Shown here: positions 1 to 5,886 of the stretch, in pieces | Numbering within the stretch: the stretch's first letter is position 1 | Layout: the number at the start of each line of letters is the position of its first letter | DNA from: Burkholderiaceae bacterium | Lineage (GTDB): Bacteria > Pseudomonadota > Gammaproteobacteria > Burkholderiales > Burkholderiaceae_C | Assembly (NCBI GenBank): GCA_023262365.1 | Contig: JALRBF010000345.1 | Coordinates: 1 to 6,278 of the forward strand | DNA length: 6,278 nt | Direction: 5' to 3' | The notes under the pieces: model-generated | Database searches by the model: none | What the model saw: the letters and a program-made list of their open reading frames with translations, nothing else | What the model was told of the DNA's origin: nothing | Made by a program: the position numbers and the translations under genes

Positions 1-158
1 TGTTCGAGCCGGGTTCGGACATTCCGCTGGTGCTGACCCGCAGCGGAGACCGTTTGCCCTGTGCGCCGATCCCCGATTTTCTGATGGACATGGTGCAGGC
101 AGGTGGCCTGCTGCCTTTGCTCAAACAACAACGCAGGAGGGCCCACGATGGCCACTGA
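1..158 (+). CDS. Aconitase-superfamily hydratase small subunit (LeuD/HacB/DmdB-like), C-terminal fragment
   Basis: Reading codons from base 3 gives an open frame of 51 residues ending at TGA 156-158; the 5' part lies outside the window. The tail contains the pattern IPDFLMDMVQAGGLLPLLKQQ broken here as IPDFLMDMVQ then AGGLLPLLKQ, which resembles the C-terminus of the short (about 165-residue) small subunits of 3-isopropylmalate dehydratase, homoaconitase and dimethylmaleate hydratase: a PDF/PEF-L-x-x-x-x-x-GGL-x-x-x-L-K ending. In that family the small subunit is the swivel domain that closes over the [4Fe-4S]-bearing large subunit to hydrate/dehydrate a di- or tricarboxylate. The large subunit (LeuC-like) would be expected just upstream but is not visible. 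The gene overlaps the next start by 11 bp, and the hydantoinase B ribosome binding site lies inside it, so the two are co-transcribed. The true substrate is unknown; leucine biosynthesis is unlikely in this catabolic company. The family call rests on about 30 informative residues and is moderate. Confidence 0.66.
   Translation, partial: FEPGSDIPLVLTRSGDRLPCAPIPDFLMDMVQAGGLLPLLKQQRRRAHDGH
135..140 (+). promoter_or_regulatory. Shine-Dalgarno site fixing the hydantoinase B start
   Basis: AGGAGG lies 7 nt before ATG 148, a near-perfect anti-16S match at ideal spacing. It selects ATG 148 over the in-frame GTG at 103, which would add 15 residues of low-quality sequence lying wholly inside the preceding gene. 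The site itself is inside the last codons of the upstream small-subunit gene. Confidence 0.85.
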
Positions 159-1821
159 AGCTTCACTCGATCCGGTCACGCTGGCGGTTTTGCGCGGGCG
201 GCTCGAGCAAATTGCCGACGAGATGGACGCCACGCTTTACCGCAGCGCGTTTAACCCCATCATTGCCGAAGCGCATGACGCCTGCCATGGCCTGTACGAC
301 GCCCAAACCGGCGACACCCTGGTGCAAGGTAAGTCTGGCCTGCCGGTGTTTGTGGGGGCCATGGCGTTTGCCGTGCGTGCCGCCATTGCCGCCGCGGCGC
401 AGCGGGGTGGCATGCAGCCCGGCGACGTATGGTTGTTTAACGACCCGTACGACGGCGGCACCCACGCCAACGACTTTAAGCTGGTTAAGCCCATTTTTGA
501 GGGCAACACGTTGCTGTGCTTTATTGCCTCGGCGGCGCACTGGCACGATGTGGGCGGCGCGGTGCCGGGCAACTACAACCCCGCAGCCACCGAGTGCTGG
601 CAAGAGGCGGTGCAGATTCCACCCGTACGGGTGATGGTGGACGGACAACTTAACCCCGACGTGTTGGCCGTGCTGCGCGCCAACACCCGCTTGCCCGACA
701 GCATGTGGGGCGACCTCAATGGTCAGCTTGCCGCGCTGGAACTCGGGCAAAAGCGCCTGCAAGCCTTGTTTAACGACTACGGCAGCCCGCGCGTGTTGCA
801 AGCCCTGGCCGCGCTGCGCGAGCGCGCCAACCGGCTGATGAAGGGTCACATCGCGGCGCTGCCCGACGGCTGCTACCGCTTTGACGACATGCTGGACAAC
901 GACGGCGTGCGCGACGAACCGCTGACGGTGGCGCTGGACATGACGGTGGCCGGTGACCGGTTAACGCTGGATTTTTCGCGCACCGCGCCGCAGTGTGCTG
1001 GGCCGGTCAACATTTCGCGTGCCACGGCGGTGGCGGCGTGCTACGTGGCGCTCAAGCACGTGTTTCCAGACGTGCCGGCCAACGCCGGGGTGCTGGATGC
1101 GGTGGAGTTTGTGATGCCCGAGGGCTTGCTTATTACCGCGCAGCGGCCGCGTCCGGTGGGCGGGTACACCGAAACCATTTTGCGCATGATTGACGTGGTG
1201 TTCAGCGCCGTGGCGCAAGCCAAGCCCGACCAGGCCGTGGCGCAGGCCTATGGCACCATCAATGCCTTGTCGATTGCCGGGGTGCGCAGCGACGCCGCGC
1301 GGCTGGGCCAGCGCTGGGTGATGTTCAGCTTTTTTGGCGGCGGCCACGGCGGCCACAGCGGCGGCGACGGGCTCAACCACGGCAACGCGCCCATCTCCAC
1401 CGCCACCATCCCGCCGCTTGAAATTTTGGAAGCGGCCTACCCCGTGCGCTTTACGCAGTGGGCGCTGCGTGCGAACTCGGGTGGCGATGGGTTACACCGA
1501 GGTGGCTTGGGGGCGATTTACGAAATCGAACTGCTCGAAGAAGGTGCGCAGGCGTTTATTTTTGGCGAGCGCGGCCGCGCGCAACCCAAAGGCATTGCCG
1601 GTGGCGGCAACGCTGCATGCAACCGCTTTAGCTATTGCAACGACGGGGTGTGGCACACACCCCCCATGGCCTCGAAGATGGTGGGCATCACGCTGACCCG
1701 CGGCGACCGGGTGCGGCTTGAGACCCCAGGCGGCGGCGGCTTTGGCAACCCAGCCCAGCGCGACCAAGCGGCACGGCAACGCGACCGCCTGCAAGGCTAC
1801 ACCACAACGGAGGCCGCATGA
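148..1821 (+). CDS. hyuB: Hydantoinase B/oxoprolinase family protein
   Basis: A 557-residue protein, full length for the HyuB family (usually 520-600). Family hallmarks are in order: an N-terminal DPVTLAVLRGRL segment (residues 8-19) followed by the DEMDATLYRSAFNPII region; NDPYDGGTH at 98-106; AHWHDVGG at 130-137; a Gly/His-rich block FGGGHGGHSGGDG at 396-408; EILEAAYPVRF and NSGGDGLHRGGLG downstream; and the C-terminal ETPGGGGFGNP. HyuB pairs with HyuA to make ATP-dependent hydrolases (N-methylhydantoinase, 5-oxoprolinase) or, with extra subunits, carboxylases of acetone or acetophenone. There is no signal peptide or membrane segment, so it should be cytosolic. It starts inside the upstream hydratase gene and overlaps hyuA by 4 bp (ATGA), so the two subunits are translationally coupled. 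The order here is B before A, the reverse of the commoner arrangement. Family membership is near certain; the substrate is not predictable, and a plain hydantoinase is only one possibility. Confidence 0.95.
   Translation: MATEASLDPVTLAVLRGRLEQIADEMDATLYRSAFNPIIAEAHDACHGLYDAQTGDTLVQGKSGLPVFVGAMAFAVRAAIAAAAQRGGMQPGDVWLFNDPYDGGTHANDFKLVKPIFEGNTLLCFIASAAHWHDVGGAVPGNYNPAATECWQEAVQIPPVRVMVDGQLNPDVLAVLRANTRLPDSMWGDLNGQLAALELGQKRLQALFNDYGSPRVLQALAALRERANRLMKGHIAALPDGCYRFDDMLDNDGVRDEPLTVALDMTVAGDRLTLDFSRTAPQCAGPVNISRATAVAACYVALKHVFPDVPANAGVLDAVEFVMPEGLLITAQRPRPVGGYTETILRMIDVVFSAVAQAKPDQAVAQAYGTINALSIAGVRSDAARLGQRWVMFSFFGGGHGGHSGGDGLNHGNAPISTATIPPLEILEAAYPVRFTQWALRANSGGDGLHRGGLGAIYEIELLEEGAQAFIFGERGRAQPKGIAGGGNAACNRFSYCNDGVWHTPPMASKMVGITLTRGDRVRLETPGGGGFGNPAQRDQAARQRDRLQGYTTTEAA
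1808..1813 (+). promoter_or_regulatory. Ribosome binding site for hydantoinase A
   Basis: CGGAGG sits 4 nt before ATG 1818, inside the last codons of hyuB. The spacing is short, but the ATGA stop/start overlap would let ribosomes finishing hyuB reinitiate directly, which suits a 1:1 subunit ratio. Confidence 0.6.
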
Positions 1822-3887
1822 GCGCGTCCAAGCCTTTGCCCACGCTCACGGTGGGCGTCGACGTGGGTGGCACCTTTACCGATTTGTTTGTGCTGGATGA
1901 AACCAGCGGCCAGGTGCGCATTGAAAAAGTGCCCTCAACCCGGGGCAACGAGGCGCAAGGCTTCATGCAGGGCATGCAACGTGCGGTGCAGGCCCAGGGT
2001 GAGGGTGCCATGGCCCAGGTGGGCACGGTGGTGCACGGCACCACGGTGGGCACCAACGCGCTGCTGGAGCGGCGTGTGGCGCGCACCGGCGTGATTACCA
2101 CGCGCGGGTTTAGGGACGTGCTGGAGATGCGCCGGCGAGACCGGCCCGCCACGTGGGGCTTGCGCGGCGACTTTGAGCCCGTGGTGGCCCGCGCCGACCG
2201 GCTGGAGGTGGACGAGCGTGTGCTTGCCGATGGCCAGGTGCACACGCCGGTGAACTTGGCGCAGGTGGAGGAAGCCGCTCAACAACTGCTGGCCCATGGT
2301 TGCGAGGCGGTGTGCGTGTTTTTTATTAATGGCTACGCCAACCCAGCCAACGAGCAAGCGGCCGTGGCCTGCGTGCGCCGCCTGTGGCCCAACCCCTACG
2401 TCACGGCGGCCACCGAGGTGTTGCCCGAAATTCGCGAATACGAGCGCGCCTCCACCGCCAGCCTCAATGCCAGCCTACAGCCCGTGGTGGGGCGTTATTT
2501 GCAGCAACTCAACGGCGACCTCAAAGGCCACGGCTTTGCCGGCGAGTTGCTGATTGTGCAAAGTAACGGCGGTGTGATGTCGCAGCAAACCGCCAGCGAC
2601 GTGCCGGTGCGCACCGCGTTGTCAGGCCCAGCGGCCGGCGTCATGGCGTGCGCGGCCATTGCGCAAGCTGCCGGTTACCCCAACGTGATCACCGGCGACA
2701 TTGGCGGGACGTCGTTTGACGTGTCTCTGATTGCCCAAGGGCAGGCCGCACTGGCGGCGCAAACCAGTCTGGCCTTTGGCATGGTGGTGCGCTCGCCCAT
2801 GATTCAAATTGAAACCATTGGCGCCGGTGGCGGCTCGATTGCGCGCGTCGACGCCGCAGGCATGTTGCAGGTGGGGCCAGCGTCAGCGGGCAGCAACCCC
2901 GGGCCCGCGTGCTACAACCGCGGCAACCACTTGCCCACCGTTACCGATGCCAACGTGGTGTTGGGACACATCAGCGCCCAGCGGCCATTGGGTGGCGGGG
3001 CATTGGGTACGCTGCGCCTGGATTTGGCGCAGCAAGCCATTGAGACCCACGTGGCCAAGCCGCTAGGGCTGGGCGTAGAGGCCGCTGCCGAGGCGATTTT
3101 GACCGTGGCCAACGCCAAGATGGCGGGCGCCATGCGTTTGGTTTCGATTGAACGCGGCCACGACCCGCGTGACTTTGTGTACATGCCCTTTGGCGGCGGC
3201 GGTGGGCTGCACGTGTGCGCCATGATGCACGAAGTGGGCGTAGGCCGCGGCTTGGTGCCGCGTTACCCAGGGGTTACCTCGGCGCTGGGGTGCGTCATGG
3301 CCGATATGCGCCACGACGTGGTTAAAACCCTTAACCAAGCCATGCTGGCGATTGATTTTGGCGCCCTAAGCCAGAGCCTAGAGGCCATGCGCACGCAATG
3401 CCAGCAGCGGCTGGATTCGGCCGGTGTGCGCTTTGCCCAGGTGCGCGAAGAGGTGGTGCTGGACATGCTCTACCAAGGCCAAACCCACACCTTGCAAGTG
3501 CCGGTGCAGCCCCGCGCGCTCAATGTGCAAGGGGTTAGCGAGGCGTTCGAGCAAACCTACCGCAACGAATTCGGCCGCGTGCTCCAAGGCCCGCCGGTGC
3601 GCGTGCTTAACGTGCGTTACAGCCGCATCGGTGTGCGACCCAAGTTTGACTTGCACGTGCTGGCACCAACTGGCCCGGGCAGCTGCGCGCCGCTGGGTAC
3701 CCAGGCGGTTTATGTGCACGGGCAGTGGGTGCAGGCCCAGCGCTACGCCAGGCTTGACTTGCCCGTGGGCTTTGCCGTACAAGGCCCAGCTATTTTTGAG
3801 CAGGCCGACACCACGGTGTGGCTTGAGCCCGGCTACGAGGCCACGGTGGATGACTTGGGCAATTTGGTGTTGCAAAGGGTGGCGTGA
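1818..3887 (+). CDS. hyuA: Hydantoinase A/oxoprolinase family protein (ATP-binding subunit)
   Basis: A 689-residue protein, normal length for HyuA. The N-terminal domain opens with GVDVGGTFTDLFVLD at 13-27, the phosphate-binding loop of the actin/Hsp70-like fold, followed by HGTTVGTN at 73-80. The central domain carries SNGG at 249-252, LSGPAAGV near 268-275, a second phosphate motif GDIGGTSFD at 293-301, and FGGGGGLH at 458-465. The C-terminal region ends with the usual PAIFEQADTTVWLEPGYEA-type beta domain. In characterised relatives HyuA uses ATP to activate the amide or carbonyl oxygen of the substrate for ring opening (5-oxoprolinase, N-methylhydantoinase) or carboxylation. All ATP-site motifs look intact, so the subunit is probably active. 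It is coupled to hyuB by a 4-bp overlap and shares one base with the next gene (TGATG). No acetone- or acetophenone-carboxylase accessory subunit is visible, which favours a hydrolase. Family call near certain, substrate unknown. Confidence 0.96.
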   Translation: MSASKPLPTLTVGVDVGGTFTDLFVLDETSGQVRIEKVPSTRGNEAQGFMQGMQRAVQAQGEGAMAQVGTVVHGTTVGTNALLERRVARTGVITTRGFRDVLEMRRRDRPATWGLRGDFEPVVARADRLEVDERVLADGQVHTPVNLAQVEEAAQQLLAHGCEAVCVFFINGYANPANEQAAVACVRRLWPNPYVTAATEVLPEIREYERASTASLNASLQPVVGRYLQQLNGDLKGHGFAGELLIVQSNGGVMSQQTASDVPVRTALSGPAAGVMACAAIAQAAGYPNVITGDIGGTSFDVSLIAQGQAALAAQTSLAFGMVVRSPMIQIETIGAGGGSIARVDAAGMLQVGPASAGSNPGPACYNRGNHLPTVTDANVVLGHISAQRPLGGGALGTLRLDLAQQAIETHVAKPLGLGVEAAAEAILTVANAKMAGAMRLVSIERGHDPRDFVYMPFGGGGGLHVCAMMHEVGVGRGLVPRYPGVTSALGCVMADMRHDVVKTLNQAMLAIDFGALSQSLEAMRTQCQQRLDSAGVRFAQVREEVVLDMLYQGQTHTLQVPVQPRALNVQGVSEAFEQTYRNEFGRVLQGPPVRVLNVRYSRIGVRPKFDLHVLAPTGPGSCAPLGTQAVYVHGQWVQAQRYARLDLPVGFAVQGPAIFEQADTTVWLEPGYEATVDDLGNLVLQRVA
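3874..3879 (+). promoter_or_regulatory. Ribosome binding site deciding ATG 3887 over GTG 3884
   Basis: AAAGGG lies 7 nt before ATG 3887 but only 4 nt before the adjacent in-frame GTG 3884. Spacing and codon type both favour ATG, giving a TGATG stop/start junction with hyuA. The alternative would only add one residue. Confidence 0.55.
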
Positions 3888-4480
3888 TGAGTCTTGCCTT
3901 GGTGCTGATTGATTTACAAAACGACTTTTTGTCGCCCAACGGCGCCTACGCCCGTGGCGATTGCGTCAACCCGCAAGCGCAAGCCTTGCCCGCGCACGTG
4001 CTGCCGCTGGCGCAGGCGGTGCGCGCCGCCGGCGGCATGGTGGTGGCCAGCCAGTTCACGTTGTGGCCCAACACCAAGGGCGAACCCATGATTTCGCCGC
4101 ACCTCAAGCAAATGCGGCCGTTTTTGCGCGCGGGTGATTTTGCCCCAGGTTCATGGGGTCAGGCCTGTGTGGACAGCTTGCAACCGGTGCTTGACCTGAC
4201 GGTACAAAAGGTAGCGTACTCGGCCTTTTTTAAAACCCAGCTCGATTGGGTGCTGCGCCGTGCCGGCGTACAGCAGGTGTGGGTAGGCGGAATCGTGACC
4301 AATGGTGGCGTAGCCAGCACGGTGCGCGATGCCCATATGCGGGACTACCACACCACGGTGCTGGCCGACGGCTGCGCCGCCTTTGGCGACGCGGTGCACC
4401 AAGCGGCGCTGGCCGACATGGGCACGGTGGCGCGGGTGTGCACCGTGCAAGAGGCCATGCAACAACTGCAGCCGAGGTAA
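3887..4480 (+). CDS. Isochorismatase-fold cysteine hydrolase family protein lacking the catalytic Cys
   Basis: A 197-residue protein, normal length for the family. It opens with LALVLIDLQNDFL (3-15), containing the triad Asp9, and continues to Lys108 in VQKVAYSAFFKTQLD, the triad Lys. The third signature, GIVTNGGVASTVRDAH (135-150), normally reads T-N-x-C-V-x-S-T in amidases such as N-carbamoylsarcosine amidase, RutB and maleamate amidase. Here the Cys position is Gly141 (codon GGC, 4307-4309). The other conserved positions (T138, N139, V142, S144, T145, R147, D148) remain and the frame is intact, so this is not simple decay. Gly at this position is also seen in true isochorismatases (EntB/PhzD, pattern A-H-I-G-C), which cleave a vinyl ether by acid chemistry without a Cys. 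The protein is cytosolic and sits between hyuA and a flavoprotein gene in one operon. The job suggested by context is processing the product of HyuA/HyuB; ordinary thiol-based amide hydrolysis looks impossible as written. Fold call strong, reaction open. Confidence 0.88.
   Translation: MSLALVLIDLQNDFLSPNGAYARGDCVNPQAQALPAHVLPLAQAVRAAGGMVVASQFTLWPNTKGEPMISPHLKQMRPFLRAGDFAPGSWGQACVDSLQPVLDLTVQKVAYSAFFKTQLDWVLRRAGVQQVWVGGIVTNGGVASTVRDAHMRDYHTTVLADGCAAFGDAVHQAALADMGTVARVCTVQEAMQQLQPR
4474..4480 (+). promoter_or_regulatory. Ribosome binding site overlapping the upstream stop codon
   Basis: GAGGTAA, whose TAA is the stop of the isochorismatase-fold gene, lies with GAGG 8 nt before ATG 4486. It fixes the flavoprotein start at 4486 rather than at upstream in-frame codons inside the previous gene (the frame stays open back to 4246). 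Confidence 0.7.
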
Positions 4481-4485
4481 GCCGC

Positions 4486-5886
4486 ATGACACCACCCACA
4501 GTTGCAGTGACCACCCAATTCACCCCCGAGGTGCATGTGCCAGCCTTGGTGCTGGGCGCCGGGGCATGCGGCTTGAGCGCGGCCTTGCACTTGCAGGCGC
4601 GTGGCGTGGAGGCGTTGGTGCTTGAGCGTGACGCGCGCCCCGCAGGCTCGACGAGTTTGTCCTCGGGGTTTATTCCGGCGGCGGGCACCTTGGCCCAGCA
4701 AGCCATGGGCGAGGACGACCACGCCGAGCAGTTTGCGCAAGACATACAGGCCAAAGCGCACGGCCAGGCCGCTGCGCATTTGGTGCAGGCCTACACCCAA
4801 GCCATTGCGCCGGCATTAGACTTTTTGCAGCAAACGCATGGCTTTGCTTGGCAGGTGCTGGACGGATTTTTGTACCCCGGCCACAGCCGCAAACGCATGC
4901 ACACCTTGCCCGAGCGCCGCGGTGAGGCACTGGTGCAGCGGCTTGACAACTGCGTGCGCCAATGCGAGGTGTCGGTGCTCACCGAAGCGCGGGCGCATCA
5001 GCTGGTGGTGGATGCACAGCAACGCGTGCTGGGCGTGCGCGTGCAACGCCCCGACGGCAGCCACGAGAGCATAGGCTGCGGCACGTTGCTGTTGGCGTGC
5101 AACGGCTACGGCGCCTCGGTGGACTGGCTGCAGCGCTTTGTGCCCAACATGGTTGGCGCCACCTACGCCGGCCACGTGGGCAACGACGGCACCGCCGTGA
5201 CCTGGGCCGAGGCCTTGGGCGTGCCGCTGCGCGACATGGGCGCCTACCAAGGGCACGGCTCGTGGGCGGTGCCGCACGGCAGCCTGGTGACGTGGGCTTT
5301 GATGATGGACGGCGGGGTACAAATCAACCGCTTGGGGCAACGCTTTCATAACGAAAGTCTGGGCTACTCCGAAGCCGCGGTGCAGGTGCTGGCCCAGCCC
5401 GATGGGCTGGCGTGGTGCGTGTTCGATGCCGACATTTTGCAAACCGCCCGCGGCTTTCCTGATTTTGTTGACGCCGAGGCCGCCGGTGCCGTGCTGCACG
5501 CCGCTGGCGTGGACGAACTCGCGCAGCGTATGGGTTGCCCCGCCCCAGTTTTGGCGCAAACCCTTGCGGCGGTGCAGCCCGGCACGGCCGACCCGTGGGG
5601 GCGTACGTTTGCGCGCCCGTTGCGCGCGCCGTACGCGGCGGTTAAGGTCACGGGCGCGTTGTTTCATACCCAAGGCGGGCTCGATGTGGACGCGCACTGC
5701 CGCGTACGCGGCGCCGATGGGCAGCCGCTGCCCAACTTGTGGGCGGCCGGGGGCGCCGCGCGTGGCGTCTCGGGGCCCGATGTCAGCGGCTACCTTTCGG
5801 GCAATGGCTTGCTCAGCGCACTGGCCGGTGGCTACTTGGCTGCCCACGCCATGGCCGATCAACTGGAGGAACCACATGACGCTTAA
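4486..5886 (+). CDS. FAD-dependent oxidoreductase, fumarate reductase/succinate dehydrogenase flavoprotein type
   Basis: A 466-residue protein with an N-terminal Rossmann FAD site: ALVLGAGACGLSAALHL, GxGxxG at 24-29, and Glu47 at the end of the second strand to bind the ribose, as in the FAD_binding_2 family. The mid-region has GGVQINRLGQRFHNE (276-290), matching the family's GG-x-x-x-N-x-x-G-x-RF-x-x-E element that carries substrate- and flavin-contacting residues. The C-terminal FAD segment has TQGGLDVD (395-401) and LPNLWAAGGAARGVSG (415-430), then GYLSGNGLLSAL. The family reduces or introduces a C=C bond beside a carboxylate or carbonyl (fumarate reductase, tricarballylate dehydrogenase, 3-ketosteroid dehydrogenase). 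There is no haem domain, Tat/Sec signal or membrane segment, so it is probably a soluble cytosolic enzyme. The usual AAGE is AAGG here, typical of a divergent subgroup rather than damage. The start is set by GAGG at 4474 and yields the FAD motif at the expected depth; the gene overlaps the next by 11 bp. Reaction direction, electron partner and substrate are unknown. Confidence 0.92.
   Translation: MTPPTVAVTTQFTPEVHVPALVLGAGACGLSAALHLQARGVEALVLERDARPAGSTSLSSGFIPAAGTLAQQAMGEDDHAEQFAQDIQAKAHGQAAAHLVQAYTQAIAPALDFLQQTHGFAWQVLDGFLYPGHSRKRMHTLPERRGEALVQRLDNCVRQCEVSVLTEARAHQLVVDAQQRVLGVRVQRPDGSHESIGCGTLLLACNGYGASVDWLQRFVPNMVGATYAGHVGNDGTAVTWAEALGVPLRDMGAYQGHGSWAVPHGSLVTWALMMDGGVQINRLGQRFHNESLGYSEAAVQVLAQPDGLAWCVFDADILQTARGFPDFVDAEAAGAVLHAAGVDELAQRMGCPAPVLAQTLAAVQPGTADPWGRTFARPLRAPYAAVKVTGALFHTQGGLDVDAHCRVRGADGQPLPNLWAAGGAARGVSGPDVSGYLSGNGLLSALAGGYLAAHAMADQLEEPHDA
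5865..5870 (+). promoter_or_regulatory. Ribosome binding site for the isocitrate lyase/PEP mutase family gene
   Basis: GGAGGA sits 5 nt before ATG 5876, inside the last codons of the flavoprotein gene. It supports a start that overlaps the flavoprotein by 11 bp and makes the last gene part of the same transcript. Confidence 0.75.

Noticed and set aside
103..147. GTG 103 as an upstream start of hydantoinase B
   Set aside because: It has no good ribosome site and the extra 15 residues are not family-like; AGGAGG at 135-140 is ideally placed for ATG 148.
163..849. A 228-codon open frame on the minus strand opposite hyuB
   Set aside because: It is antisense to conserved HyuB motifs, with biased composition and no domain signature.
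3378..3875. A 165-codon open frame on the minus strand opposite the end of hyuA
   Set aside because: Same reasoning: a shadow of a conserved gene, His/Val/Leu/Ala-rich with no motif.
1818..3887. An acetone or acetophenone carboxylase instead of a hydrolase
   Set aside because: Neither the small acetone-carboxylase gamma subunit nor the extra acetophenone-carboxylase subunits are visible next to hyuBA. This is not fully excluded, because sequence outside the window is unknown.
1818..4480. A simple creatinine/N-methylhydantoin pathway (N-methylhydantoinase plus N-carbamoylsarcosine amidase plus sarcosine oxidase)
   Set aside because: The amidase-fold protein lacks its Cys, the flavoprotein is fumarate-reductase-type rather than sarcosine-oxidase-type, and the hydratase and lyase genes have no role in that route.
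4246..4485. An 80-residue N-terminal extension of the flavoprotein
   Set aside because: The segment overlaps the conserved isochorismatase-fold gene in another frame and is Arg/Gly/His-rich; the FAD motif begins at the normal depth from ATG 4486, which has its own ribosome site.
4816..5877. A 353-codon open frame on the minus strand opposite the flavoprotein gene
   Set aside because: It lies wholly antisense to a clearly conserved FAD enzyme. Its translation is His/Ala/Gly/Arg/Val-rich with no recognisable motif, as expected for a GC-rich antisense shadow.
5876..5886. A frameshift or fusion at the flavoprotein/lyase boundary
   Set aside because: The overlap has a clean ATG with GGAGGA 5 nt upstream and a proper TAA for the flavoprotein; both proteins have normal ends, so it is ordinary operon overlap.
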